A stretch of 64,000 nt of DNA from Microbacterium sp. SMR1. GTDB lineage: Bacteria > Actinomycetota > Actinomycetes > Actinomycetales > Microbacteriaceae. The stretch covers positions 890,610 through 954,609 of the forward strand of contig NZ_QMBN01000002.1 of assembly GCF_003289625.1 (NCBI RefSeq), read 5' to 3'. Below the pieces are notes generated by a model. The model was not told the origin of the DNA and searched no databases. It saw nothing but the letters and a program-made list of their open reading frames with translations. Both the position numbers and the translations under genes were made by a program. Shown here piece after piece: positions 1 to 10,165 of this stretch (the stretch's first letter is position 1; each line of letters opens with the position of its first letter).

Positions 1-980
1 ACCTCGGCGAGCCGGGCCGCCTCTACAGCGAGTTCGCCGCCTCGTGGCTCGGCATCGTCGTGGTGGCCGGGCTCACGCTCTGGGTGGTGCGGCTGCGTAC
101 GGCGCGCGCCAAGAAGGACCTGTTCCGCCCGAAGCGCGGAGCGCGGGGCTACCGACGCCTCTTCGGGTGGCACGCGTCGCTCGGAGTGTGGCTCGTGCTC
201 GGAGCGCTCTTCCTGTCTGCCTCCGGCATCACGTGGTCCACCTACGGCGGTGCGAACGTCTCGACGCTGCGAGCGGCACTGTCGTGGCAGAACCCGGCGC
301 TGTCGACGGCGCTCGGTGACACCGGCTCCGGCGGTGGTGCGGGAGCTCATGCGGACCACGGGGTCGTCGCGGCGCCGACCGCCGCGGTCTCACCCGACAC
401 CTTCGACGACGTGCTCGCGGTCGCGCGCACCGAGAACGTGAACGTCGGCCTCATCGAGATCCGGCCGCCCTCGGCTGCGGGGCAGGCGTGGGTCGTCCAG
501 GAGATCCAGCGCAGCTTCCCGACGGAGGTCGACGGTGTCGCGATCGACGGCGACACGCTCGCGGTCGTGGACCGGGTCGACTTCGCGGACTACCCGTTCA
601 TGGCGAAGCTCGCGCGGTGGGCCGTCGACCTCCACATGGGGTCGATGTTCGGCCTCGTGAATCAGCTCGTCCTGTTCGTGGTCGCCGCAGGGATCGCGAC
701 GATGGTCGTGCTCGGGTACCTGATGTGGTGGAAGCGCCGGCCTACCCGCGACCCCGCTCGCCGGATGGGCACGGTCCCCGGCGAGGCCCTTCCGAACGCG
801 CCGGTATGGGGTGTCGTGCTCGTGGTGGCCGTCGCGATCGGCATCGGGTACTTCCTTCCCCTCGTCGGCCTGCCGCTCGCCGCGTTCGTGATCGGGGATG
901 CGCTCGTACAGGGCGCCCGGGGTCGTCGGGCGCGGAGATCTTCCTCCGGGGGAGCGGAAACGAGTGTGGTCAGGCCATGA
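1..980 (+). CDS. PepSY-associated transmembrane protein, 5' truncated
   Basis: The reading frame is open from base 3 and runs off the left edge, so the N-terminus is missing; the first internal Met (base 60) is not the true start. The visible ~325 residues contain a transmembrane helix (IVVVAGLTLWVV), an amphipathic stretch, a second helix after FGWHASLGVW with the SASGITW motif, an extracytoplasmic ~130-residue region resembling a PepSY fold, and three more helices towards the C-terminus. The HxxLG...SGxxW pattern is typical of PepSY-associated TM (PiuB-like) proteins, often linked to iron or heme uptake or reduction. Function is known only by family; the substrate is not visible. It ends 88 bp before the PTS gene. 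Confidence 0.8.
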   Translation, partial: LGEPGRLYSEFAASWLGIVVVAGLTLWVVRLRTARAKKDLFRPKRGARGYRRLFGWHASLGVWLVLGALFLSASGITWSTYGGANVSTLRAALSWQNPALSTALGDTGSGGGAGAHADHGVVAAPTAAVSPDTFDDVLAVARTENVNVGLIEIRPPSAAGQAWVVQEIQRSFPTEVDGVAIDGDTLAVVDRVDFADYPFMAKLARWAVDLHMGSMFGLVNQLVLFVVAAGIATMVVLGYLMWWKRRPTRDPARRMGTVPGEALPNAPVWGVVLVVAVAIGIGYFLPLVGLPLAAFVIGDALVQGARGRRARRSSSGGAETSVVRP

Positions 981-1068
981 CTGGTCAAGCCCTCGTTCCC
1001 GGCGAATTCTCAGGGTAAAGTTCCGGGCGAAGAACTCCGGCCACCCGTCGGAGAACAGGAGAGAAGCC

Positions 1069-3162
1069 ATGGCGACAAGCCCCGCTGAATCGATCGTCGA
1101 CGCCGTCGGCGGTCCGGGAAACATCGAGAGTCTGACGCACTGCGCCACGCGCCTGCGTTTCCAACTGCGCGATTCCTCGAACGTCGATCAGTCGACGGTC
1201 GAGGCGATCCCCGGCGTCATGGGCGCCGTGCCGCAGGCCGGGAACCGCTACCAGGTCGTCATCGGCGGAGCCGTCCAGAACGTCTACAACGACATCAACG
1301 CGCTCCCCTCGATGTCGGGCGCCGGCGGTGGCGCTGTCGACGAGGACGACATCGACTCGGTCAAGGCGCGCGAGCGCGCGAAGGGCCCGCGCGGCAAGGT
1401 CGCCTGGCTCGACTCCCTGTTCGAGTTCCTCTCGGACTCGTTCCGCCCCATCCTCGGCGCGCTGCTGGGCGCGTCTCTGTTCATCACGTTCATGGCGCTG
1501 ATGGCGACGCTCGGGGTCATCCCGGCCTGGAACGCCCCGGGCGTCGTCCTCGACCCGTCGTGGCAGTTCGTCAACCTGATGTGGCAGTGCGTCTTCATCT
1601 TCCTGCCGCTCATGGTCGCCTACAACGCGGCCAAGAAGGTCGGGGCCGACCCGTGGGTCGGCTTCGCGATCATGGCCGTCGTGATGCTGCCGCAGTTCTC
1701 GGGACTGGCGACCCAGGAGGGCGCGCAGCAGATCAACTTCCTCGGTTCGGACATCACGACCGTCTCGGTCTTCGGTCTGCCGCTGACGATCTTCGACTAC
1801 AGCTCGCAGGTGTTCCCGCCGCTGCTCATGGCGGGTGCGCTCGGGCTGCTCTGGAAGGGGCTGCGCAAGGTCATCCCCGAGAACATCCAGCTGATCTTCG
1901 TGCCGTTCCTGGCGATGCTGATCATGATCCCGCTCACGGCCTTCCTCATCGGCCCCATCGGTGTGTACGCGGGTGCCGGTCTCGCGAACCTGCTGAGCTC
2001 GATCAACGACTTCTCGCCGTTCATCTTCGCGGTCGTCATCCCGCTCGCGTATCCCTTCATGGTTCCGCTCGGCCTGCACTGGCCGATCAACGCGATCATG
2101 CTGCTGAACATCCAGAACCTCGGCTACGACTTCATCCAGGGCCCGATGGGTGCGTGGAACTTCGCCTGCTTCGGCGCGACCGCCGGCGTGCTGTGGATCT
2201 CGTGGCGTGCCCGTGACAAGCAGATGCGGCAGACGGCGACGGGAGCCCTCGCGGCCGGTCTGCTCGGCGGCATCTCGGAACCCTCGCTCTACGGCATCCA
2301 CCTGCGCTTCAAGCGCATTTACCCCCGGATGCTCGTCGGATGCCTCGTCGGTGGTCTCATCATCGGCATCGGAGGTGGCGTCAAGACGCAGGCGTTCGTG
2401 TTCACGTCGCTCCTGACGATCCCTGCCTTCGACTCGGTCGTCCTCTACGGCATTGCCGTGCTCGCGGCGTTCGTCGTCGCGATGGCCCTCGTCATCATCA
2501 GCGACTACCGCACGCCCGAGCAGCGCGCCGAGTTCGAGGCGCAGCGCGATAAGGCCGAGGCGAAGGCCGGCGCGACGGCTGCCGGTGCTGCGGCCGCGCC
2601 CGCTGCGGCTGCGGCCTCGGGCTCGTCGACCGCGGCACCCGCGCAGACCGCGCAGGGGACCGCGACCGCGACCCTCGACAAGCCCGGCGCCACCGATGAG
2701 GTGTCGGCGGCGATCGAGATCGCGTCTCCGCTCGACGGCACGGCCGTCGCGCTCTCCGAGGTGCCGGACCCCGTCTTCGGTGGCGGCGTCATGGGTCCGG
2801 GTGTCGCGATCGAGCCGACGGGCAACACCGTCGTCTCGCCCGGTGCCGGAACCGTCGCGGCTGCACAGCCGACCGGTCACGCGTTCGGCCTCGAGCTCGA
2901 CAACGGGGTGGAACTGCTCATCCACGTCGGCATCGACACCGTCAACCTGAAGGGCGAGGGCTTCGAGGTCCACGTCAAGGCCGGCGACCGCGTGGAGCAG
3001 GGCACGCCCCTCGTGACGTTCGACCGTGCCGTGATCGAGAAGGCGGGCTACCCGTTGATCACGCCGGTCATCGTCCTCAACGGTGACGGCTTCGCGACGG
3101 TCGACCCCGTGGGCTTCGGCCCGACGACGACCGGCGCCCCCCTCCTGGTCCTGGAGAAGTAA
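1069..3162 (+). CDS. PTS beta-glucoside-family transporter, subunits IIB-IIC-IIA fused
   Basis: A 697-residue permease that imports and phosphorylates a sugar at the membrane with phosphate from HPr. IIB is at residues ~5-85 with the phosphorylated Cys25 in THCATRLRF; IIC spans ~120-480 with about ten helices and the GGISEPSLYG motif; an Ala-rich linker (~505-555) leads to IIA (~560-690) with the phospho-accepting His in LLIHVGIDTV. Domain order IIB-IIC-IIA matches BglF/SacP-type beta-glucoside or sucrose permeases; the actual sugar cannot be read. ATG 1069 is chosen because AGGAGAG lies 7-13 bases upstream and the IIB fold starts there; the frame is open further upstream but without homology. 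No antiterminator or hydrolase gene is adjacent. Confidence 0.9.
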   Translation: MATSPAESIVDAVGGPGNIESLTHCATRLRFQLRDSSNVDQSTVEAIPGVMGAVPQAGNRYQVVIGGAVQNVYNDINALPSMSGAGGGAVDEDDIDSVKARERAKGPRGKVAWLDSLFEFLSDSFRPILGALLGASLFITFMALMATLGVIPAWNAPGVVLDPSWQFVNLMWQCVFIFLPLMVAYNAAKKVGADPWVGFAIMAVVMLPQFSGLATQEGAQQINFLGSDITTVSVFGLPLTIFDYSSQVFPPLLMAGALGLLWKGLRKVIPENIQLIFVPFLAMLIMIPLTAFLIGPIGVYAGAGLANLLSSINDFSPFIFAVVIPLAYPFMVPLGLHWPINAIMLLNIQNLGYDFIQGPMGAWNFACFGATAGVLWISWRARDKQMRQTATGALAAGLLGGISEPSLYGIHLRFKRIYPRMLVGCLVGGLIIGIGGGVKTQAFVFTSLLTIPAFDSVVLYGIAVLAAFVVAMALVIISDYRTPEQRAEFEAQRDKAEAKAGATAAGAAAAPAAAAASGSSTAAPAQTAQGTATATLDKPGATDEVSAAIEIASPLDGTAVALSEVPDPVFGGGVMGPGVAIEPTGNTVVSPGAGTVAAAQPTGHAFGLELDNGVELLIHVGIDTVNLKGEGFEVHVKAGDRVEQGTPLVTFDRAVIEKAGYPLITPVIVLNGDGFATVDPVGFGPTTTGAPLLVLEK

Positions 3163-3176
3163 CCCCCAACCCCCGA

Positions 3177-3240
3177 CGTCGACTCGCCACGAATCGCGGA
3201 TGCCGGGCCCCCGGCATCCGCAGATTCTGGCGAGTCGACG
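3177..3240. terminator. 64-bp near-perfect palindrome, probable bidirectional terminator (palindrome family P1, copy 1)
   Basis: Two ~31-nt arms starting CGTCGACTCGCCA and carrying GCGGATGCCGGG pair almost perfectly, followed by TTTT on the plus strand. It lies between the convergent PTS gene and the oxidoreductase/methyltransferase gene. A near-identical palindrome lies at 5519-5582, so this is a repeated element as well as a likely terminator. Confidence 0.8.
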
Positions 3241-3256
3241 TTTTACGTAGGCGGGG

Positions 3257-4894
3257 TCAGGGGAGGCGGCGGAGCAGGAGGACGCCGTCGAGCGGGTGCG
3301 GGGGACGGGATGCCGCGTGGCCCCATGCCGCAGAGGCCCCGTGCTCGCGGATCTCTCGCCGCTCGACGATCTCCTCACGCTCGACCACCCACTCTGCGGG
3401 GTCGAGGTCGAGCGCGGCGCGCTCCTCGGCGGGCGTGGGGAACGGAGGATGGTCGTGCGGCTCGCCGTCCTCGGGCCCGCGCGGCGGTCCGCCGGCATGC
3501 GACACGACGAGCAGTCGTCCGCCCGGGGCGACGTGGCGCAGGGCGGCGCGCAGGAGCGGGATGCGGGAGAACTCCGGGTCCCACGAGTGCAAGAAGCTCG
3601 TCGTCACAAGGTCGAACTCGCCGAGCTCGGCCGCGTCGATCTCCCCGGCGACGAAGGTCGCGTCGACCTGAGCGTCACGGGCGGCCGCTTGGGCCCGTGC
3701 GACCGCCGTCGGCGACAGGTCGACGCCGGTCACCGACCACCCGCGCGATGCGAGCCACAGGGCGTCGCCGCCCTCGCCGCAGCCCAGATCGAGCGCCGTG
3801 GCCGGAGTGAGCGAGCCCGCGGCCTCGAGCTCGGCGATCACCGTCGAGGTCGTCTCGTTCACCCGCCCCGACCACACCCGGTCCGTCTCGGCGTATCGCG
3901 CCTCCCAGTCGGCGGCGTGACCGCGGCGCCGCTCGAGCGCTGCGGCGGCGTCGCGGCCGACGAGCGCGGCGTTGACCGCGGCGCCGGCCATCGACCCGGC
4001 GCCCATCGACAGGGGAACGTTCGCCATCGGTGCGACGACGTTGCCGACGGCCCACACGAGGGGGTGGCTCGTCGCCCCCGCCGCATCGACGGCGATGAAC
4101 GACCCGACCGGTCCGTCGGCGCGGGCGAGGTCGAGCCCGGCGAGGAAGCCGTCGTGAGGCTCGAGGTGTCCGCCGGTGAAGATCGCGTCGATCGCCACAC
4201 GCTGCCCATCGGCGGTCACGACATCGCCGATCGCTGCGTCGCCGGCGTCGTCCGCCGCTTCCGCCGGGCCGGTGACGGCGACCACGGGCGAGGAGACGGT
4301 GCGGATGCCGCGAGCGCGCAGCCGCTCCCGCACGTCGTCCCCGAGGTCACCCGCCGCAGCGGTGAACGCCACGACGTCGGGGCTCCACTGCCGTACGAGC
4401 TCGATCTGGTGCAGGCTCATCGGCGACGTCGCGAGCACGCCGATGCGGCGATCGCGCACTTCCCAGCCGTGGCAGTAGGGGCAGTGCAGCACGGTCCGTC
4501 CCCAGCGCTCGGCGAGCCCGGGCACGTCGGGCATGCGGTCGGAGACGCCGGTCGCGACGAGAAGCGCTCGCGTCGTGATCCGCTCGGTGCCGCAGGCAAG
4601 GCCGACCTCGAGGCCGCCGTCGATCTCGGTCACCGACGCGACGCGTGCTGAGCGGAAGACGACGCCGTAGCGTTCCGCCTCTTCTCGACCACGCCGGCGG
4701 AGCTCGGCGGGCGAGGTCCCGTCGAAGCCCACGACGGCGTGCATGTGCTCGGCGAACCGATTGCGGGGGCTGTCGGAGTCGAGCACGAGGGTGCGGCGGC
4801 GGGCCCGTCCGAGCATCTGCGCGGCGCTGAGGCCGGCGGGGCCGGCGCCGACGATGACGACGTCCTGATCGAGATCATGCATGTCGAACAGCAT
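3257..4894 (-). CDS. bifunctional thioredoxin-reductase-like FAD oxidoreductase / class I SAM methyltransferase
   Basis: A 545-residue fusion. Residues ~10-310 are a TrxR-like flavoprotein: FAD motif GAGPAG at 16-21, ATG at 114-116, a CPYC redox pair (Cys138, Cys141) in HCPYCHGWE, and a C-terminal FAD motif (WAVGNV). The second dinucleotide motif is degenerate (IGVLATSPMSLHQ instead of GxGxxA), so NADPH binding may be weakened. Residues ~330-545 are a class I methyltransferase with motif I LDLGCGEGG (368-376) and acidic VDLS. HCPYCHGWE recalls the dithiol-oxidase branch (GliT, HlmI); that link and any thiol substrate are inference. ATG 4894 precedes the FAD motif; longer in-frame starts run into the divergent regulator. 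No strong Shine-Dalgarno. Divergent from the XRE-cupin gene, 54 bp apart, likely its target. Confidence 0.85.
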   Translation of the reverse strand: MLFDMHDLDQDVVIVGAGPAGLSAAQMLGRARRRTLVLDSDSPRNRFAEHMHAVVGFDGTSPAELRRRGREEAERYGVVFRSARVASVTEIDGGLEVGLACGTERITTRALLVATGVSDRMPDVPGLAERWGRTVLHCPYCHGWEVRDRRIGVLATSPMSLHQIELVRQWSPDVVAFTAAAGDLGDDVRERLRARGIRTVSSPVVAVTGPAEAADDAGDAAIGDVVTADGQRVAIDAIFTGGHLEPHDGFLAGLDLARADGPVGSFIAVDAAGATSHPLVWAVGNVVAPMANVPLSMGAGSMAGAAVNAALVGRDAAAALERRRGHAADWEARYAETDRVWSGRVNETTSTVIAELEAAGSLTPATALDLGCGEGGDALWLASRGWSVTGVDLSPTAVARAQAAARDAQVDATFVAGEIDAAELGEFDLVTTSFLHSWDPEFSRIPLLRAALRHVAPGGRLLVVSHAGGPPRGPEDGEPHDHPPFPTPAEERAALDLDPAEWVVEREEIVERREIREHGASAAWGHAASRPPHPLDGVLLLRRLP

Positions 4895-4914
4895 CCGGTT
4901 TCGAATGCGCGCTG

Positions 4915-4941
4915 GCAAACAGGTTTGCAGAAATGGCAAAC
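4915..4941. promoter_or_regulatory. probable operator between the divergent XRE-cupin and oxidoreductase genes
   Basis: The 54-bp gap holds the palindrome GCAAACAGGTTTGC (4915-4928) and a third half-site TGGCAAAC (4934-4941), an arrangement expected for a dimeric XRE repressor controlling itself and the divergent gene. The sites end 8 bp before the regulator start. Inference from position and symmetry. Confidence 0.55.
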
Positions 4942-4948
4942 TAGACGC

Positions 4949-5503
4949 ATGACCGGATTGGACCAGATCGGCCCGCGCCTGCGTGCGGCCAGGCAGGAAC
5001 GCGGACTCACCCTCGAAGAGCTCGCGGAGCGGGCGGGCATGTCGACGAGCACGCTCTCGCGGCTCGAGTCGGGCAAGCGTCAGGCGAACCTCGAGCTTCT
5101 CGTGCCGCTCACGCGGCAGCTCGGCATCCGGATCGACGATCTCGTGCCCGCCGAGCATCCCGATCCCCGGGTGCGTCGGCCCGCGACGACCCGGCACGGT
5201 CATGTCGTCGCGCCGCTGACGCGCGAGAGCTCACCCGTGCAGACCTACAAGGTGACGTTCCCGCCGTCTGATGAGGCGCCGGCCCCTCGGGTCCACGACG
5301 GCTTCGAGTGGTTCTACGTGCTGAGCGGGCGGATCCGGCTCGTACTCGACGACCAGGAGCTCATCCTCGCGCGGGGCGAGGCGGCGGAGTTCGACACCCG
5401 CACCCCGCATTCCATCAGCGCGGTGGGTACGCGCCCCGCCGAGGTCATCAGCATCTTCAACGCCGCCGGTGAGCGCATGCACACCCTGACGGCCCCCTCC
5501 TGA
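4949..5503 (+). CDS. XRE-family regulator with C-terminal cupin domain
   Basis: A 184-residue cytoplasmic transcription factor. Residues ~8-65 form an XRE helix-turn-helix (GLTLEELAERAGMSTSTLSR); residues ~95-180 form a cupin with the HDGFEWFYVLSG and ARGEAAEFDTRTPHSI motifs, which in this family bind a small ligand or metal. The start at ATG 4949 puts the HTH at the usual distance from the N-terminus; the frame is open upstream, but that stretch lies inside the divergent gene. It is divergently transcribed from the TrxR/methyltransferase fusion, and half-sites in the gap suggest it controls both. Ligand unknown. Confidence 0.85.
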   Translation: MTGLDQIGPRLRAARQERGLTLEELAERAGMSTSTLSRLESGKRQANLELLVPLTRQLGIRIDDLVPAEHPDPRVRRPATTRHGHVVAPLTRESSPVQTYKVTFPPSDEAPAPRVHDGFEWFYVLSGRIRLVLDDQELILARGEAAEFDTRTPHSISAVGTRPAEVISIFNAAGERMHTLTAPS

Positions 5504-5518
5504 CCCCCGCCCCCTACG

Positions 5519-5582
5519 CGTCGACTCGCCGAGAACTGCGGATGCCGGTGCCCCGGCATTCGCGTTCTCTGGCGAGTCGACG
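5519..5582. terminator. 64-bp palindrome, probable bidirectional terminator (palindrome family P1, copy 2)
   Basis: Arms begin CGTCGACTCGCC and carry GCGGATGCCGG (left) and CCGGCATTCGC (right). It lies between the convergent XRE-cupin gene and pgi and is nearly the same as the palindrome at 3177-3240; the two bracket a 2.3-kb segment. Confidence 0.75.
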
Positions 5583-5595
5583 GTGTGTTTGTGGG

Positions 5596-7277
<1,682 letters not shown>

Positions 7278-7281
<4 letters not shown>

Positions 7282-7997
7282 GCTCTCACGGTAGCCGCGC
7301 CGCGGTGTCCGCGTCCACGCGGCGCGGCGGAAGAACTCTCGACGACGCGCCCGTCGACCAGGCGGCACACGGCATCGACGTCGCCGAGCTCGGCCAGATC
7401 GTGCGTGACGGCGACGACGGCCGTGCCCGTGCTCGCCACGGCGGCGAGAGCGGATGCGACGGCGTCGCGGGATGCCGCATCCAGTCCGCTCATCGGTTCG
7501 TCGAGCAGCAGCAGGTCGGCCTCCTGCGCGAGGGCTTGCGCGATGTACGCCCGCTGGCGCTGGCCGCCCGAGAGCAGGCCGAGCGGCCGCCGAGCGAGCG
7601 GGGCCAGCCCGACGGTGTCGATCGCTTCGGCGATGCGCGCGCGGTCGCTGCGCCGCAGCGGCAGGAATGGTCCCCGCTCGCGCCAGCGCCCCATCGCGAC
7701 CAGGTCGGCCACGGTCAGCGGCAGGCGGGCGCCGTCGTTCGAGGTCTGCGGTACGAGACCGACGCGGATGCCGGGTTCCCGGCGCACCGTTCCCGAGGTG
7801 GGGGAGAGGAGCCCGGCCGCGACGGCGATCAGGGTCGACTTCCCCGACCCGTTGGCGCCCACGATCGCGTGGACCTCTCCGCCGGTCACGTCGAGATCCA
7901 CGCCGTGAAGGGCGAGGTGCCCGTCGAAGGCGACGGTCACCTCCCGCAGGGCGACGACGGAGCCACCGGGGACGAGTGGGGTGGTGGAGCTGGACAT
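7278..7997 (-). CDS. aztA: zinc ABC transporter ATP-binding protein AztA
   Basis: A 239-residue ABC ATPase. Walker A is GANGSGKST, the Q-loop follows in GLVPQTS, the signature is LSGGQRQR, Walker B is LLLLDEP and the H-loop His is in VAVTHD. It energises the permease AztB encoded divergently 54 bp away. The start ATG 7997 is preceded by GGGTGG. The last codons overlap the pgi start. Assignment to zinc rather than manganese rests on the linked aztC/aztD genes and a Zur-like box in the intergenic region. Confidence 0.88.
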
Positions 7998-8014
7998 CCA
8001 CCCAGTATTGCAAA

Positions 8015-8029
8015 TGAAAACGGTTCTCA
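8015..8029. promoter_or_regulatory. Zur-like operator (TGAAAA-n3-TTCTCA)
   Basis: TGAAAACGGTTCTCA is an imperfect palindrome close to the actinobacterial Zur box pattern TGAAAA-n3-TTTTCA. It sits midway in the 54-bp gap between divergent aztA and aztB, where a zinc-loaded repressor would block both promoters. Binding is inferred from similarity and context. Confidence 0.65.
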
Positions 8030-8051
8030 CTTTCATGTAAGGTCGTCGACC

Positions 8052-8933
8052 GTGTCCCTCCTCCTCGATCCCTTCGCCGTCACGTTCGTCCAGCGCGCCC
8101 TGCTCGGCGGCGCGCTCGTGGCGATCGTGTGCGGCATCGTCGGCACGTGGGTCGTGCTGCGCGGTATGGCGTTCCTCGGCGAGGCCATGGCGCACGGCAT
8201 GCTTCCCGGGGTCGCCGTCGCGACCCTCACGGGGTTCCCGCCGATGGCCGGCGCTGCCATCAGTGCGGCAGCGATGTCGCTCGGGGTCGGAGCCCTGCAG
8301 CGCCGGGGCCGCCTCTCGGCCGACACCAGCATCGGACTCCTGTTCGTCGCAAGCCTCTCGCTCGGCATCATCGTCATCTCGGCGTCGCGGAGCTTCGCGA
8401 CGGATGCCTCGGCCATCCTCTTCGGCGACATCCTGGCCATCGGTCCCTCCGAACTCGTCGCCCTCGCCGTCGCGCTCATCGTCACCGTCGTCGTCGCAGC
8501 CCTCGGGCACCGCGCGTTCGTCGCGCTGACCGTCGACCCGCGACAGGCGCAGCTGCTCGGTCTCCGTCCCCGCGCCGCCCACATCGTCCTCGTCGGGCTC
8601 GTCACGCTCGCGGTGGTCTCGGCCTACCAGGCGGTCGGCTCGCTGCTGGTGGTCGGCATGCTCCTCGGCCCCGCCGTCGCGGCCGGGCAGTGGACTCGGC
8701 GCATCGTGCCCACGATGATCCTCGCCGCCCTGATCGGCACGCTCTCCGTCGCCGTGGGCCTGCTCATCTCCTGGCACGCCGCCACCGCTGCCGGCGCCAC
8801 GGTCGCATTCACCGCGATCTGCTCCGGTGCCGTCTCCACCGGCATCCGCGCGCTCGTGCGCGCCCTGACCCGCCCGGACGGGCGCCGCGCGCCGGCATCC
8901 GTCATCCCGAACACCCCGGAAAGGACCGCATGA
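8052..8933 (+). CDS. aztB: zinc ABC transporter permease AztB
   Basis: A 293-residue integral membrane protein of the ZnuB/MntB (ABC-3) family with about eight hydrophobic segments. Recognisable family features include [16 protein letters not shown] near the N-terminus and the [12 protein letters not shown] stretch. It forms the pore for zinc delivered by AztC. Start GTG 8052 follows the Zur-like box by 22 bp; there is no Shine-Dalgarno, so the mRNA may have a very short leader. Its stop overlaps the next start by ATGA, so the downstream lipoprotein is translationally coupled. Confidence 0.88.
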   Translation: MSLLLDPFAVTFVQRALLGGALVAIVCGIVGTWVVLRGMAFLGEAMAHGMLPGVAVATLTGFPPMAGAAISAAAMSLGVGALQRRGRLSADTSIGLLFVASLSLGIIVISASRSFATDASAILFGDILAIGPSELVALAVALIVTVVVAALGHRAFVALTVDPRQAQLLGLRPRAAHIVLVGLVTLAVVSAYQAVGSLLVVGMLLGPAVAAGQWTRRIVPTMILAALIGTLSVAVGLLISWHAATAAGATVAFTAICSGAVSTGIRALVRALTRPDGRRAPASVIPNTPERTA

Positions 8934-10165
8934 GAACTCGTGCACCTCTCTCGCTCATCGCTCTCACCGCCGGTGCCGCCCTGCTCGCCGGCTGCCAGGC
9001 CGCTCCGTCGGACTCGGCCGCCGCGACTCCGGATGCCGATGCCACCGCGCGTGGCGACGGTCACGGCGCCATCGCCGGGGCGCGCGAACTCGCCGAGCCC
9101 GCGCTGCACCTCACCAGCATCGGCACCGACGGTGCCGTGCACCACCTCGACCTGATCGACGAGCAGTCCGAGGTCCTCGGTGACATCGCTCCCGCCGACA
9201 CGCTCGACAGCGAAGGACGCTTCCTCTTCGCGGGCCGCGAGGGTGAGGTGTCGATCATCGACAGCGGCGTGTGGACGTGGAACCACATCGACCACTTCCA
9301 CTACTACGAGGCGCCGTCCCGCATCCTCGGTGAGCTCGAGGGTTCCGGCACACCGCGCACCGTGACGAGCGATCTCGGGGTCGGCGTCTACTTCGATGAC
9401 GGCGACCGCGGCGGCGAGGCCGTGCTGCTCGACTTCGACGCGCTCAAGAAGGGCGACATCGTCGAGAGCTTCCGCCTCGACCTCGATGCCCCCGGGTCCC
9501 TTGTCGCACCGATCCCCGGGGGAGCGCTGATCGCCGACGCCGGGTCGGGCGAGATCCGCCGCGTCGACGCCTCGGGGTCGGAACTCGACACCACGCCCTG
9601 CGTCGACCCGGCAGGATCCATCGCGACGAATGTGGGCGTCGTCATCGGATGCGCCGACGGTGCCGTGCTCGCCGTCTCGGATGCCGCTGGCACGGCTCTC
9701 GAGAGCATCCCGTATCCCGCGGGCGGGCCGAGCCGTGCCCTGTCGTTCGCGAACCGCGAGGGTCGCCCCACCGTGGCCGGTCGTACCGAGTCCTCGGCGT
9801 TCTGGCTGCTCGACACCCGCGAGCGCTCGTGGACGGCGCACGACGCCGGCCAGCCGATCGTCCGCGTGACGGCCGTCGACGACGCCGACGAGACCGTGGT
9901 CGCGCTCGCCGCCGACGGCTCGGTGATCGTCATCTCCGGTGCGACGGGCGAGCAGCTCTCCCGCACGGAGCCGCTGGTGGCGGCATCCGTCGCAGACCCG
10001 GCGCTCGCCGCGGGCGTCGACCTCGTCGCGGACCAGCGTCGCACCTACCTCAACGGGCCCGCGGAGCGAACGCTGTTCGAGCTCGATCCCGCCGACGGCG
10101 GGCGGGTGGCCCGAAGCTTCGCGACCGAGCACGCCCCCGCCCTCTTCACGGAGACGGGCCGATGA
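8930..10165 (+). CDS. AztD-like beta-propeller lipoprotein (first paralog)
   Basis: A 411-residue secreted lipoprotein: signal peptide with lipobox LLAGC (lipid Cys ~22), a Ser/Ala/Asp-rich linker containing GDGHG, then repeated beta-rich segments of propeller type. It carries a His-rich loop, NHIDHFHYY, suitable for Zn binding. The stretch around PCVDPAGS...VVIGCADGA parallels the second AztD at 11094 (CPGVHGEG...VVFGCENGA), so the two look like diverged paralogs flanking aztC. Likely role: periplasm-side (outer face) zinc chaperone feeding AztC. It overlaps aztB and aztC by ATGA at both ends. The relation to AztD is inferred from context and partial similarity. Confidence 0.7.
   Translation: MRTRAPLSLIALTAGAALLAGCQAAPSDSAAATPDADATARGDGHGAIAGARELAEPALHLTSIGTDGAVHHLDLIDEQSEVLGDIAPADTLDSEGRFLFAGREGEVSIIDSGVWTWNHIDHFHYYEAPSRILGELEGSGTPRTVTSDLGVGVYFDDGDRGGEAVLLDFDALKKGDIVESFRLDLDAPGSLVAPIPGGALIADAGSGEIRRVDASGSELDTTPCVDPAGSIATNVGVVIGCADGAVLAVSDAAGTALESIPYPAGGPSRALSFANREGRPTVAGRTESSAFWLLDTRERSWTAHDAGQPIVRVTAVDDADETVVALAADGSVIVISGATGEQLSRTEPLVAASVADPALAAGVDLVADQRRTYLNGPAERTLFELDPADGGRVARSFATEHAPALFTETGR

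Noticed and set aside
898..1068. N-terminal extension of the PTS protein
   Set aside because: It overlaps the PepSY gene, lacks homology, and a good Shine-Dalgarno supports ATG 1069.
985..3498. Long antisense ORF (over 800 codons) opposite the PTS gene
   Set aside because: Arg/Asp/Gly-rich composition, no recognisable domain, and it mirrors a clear gene; typical high-GC shadow frame.
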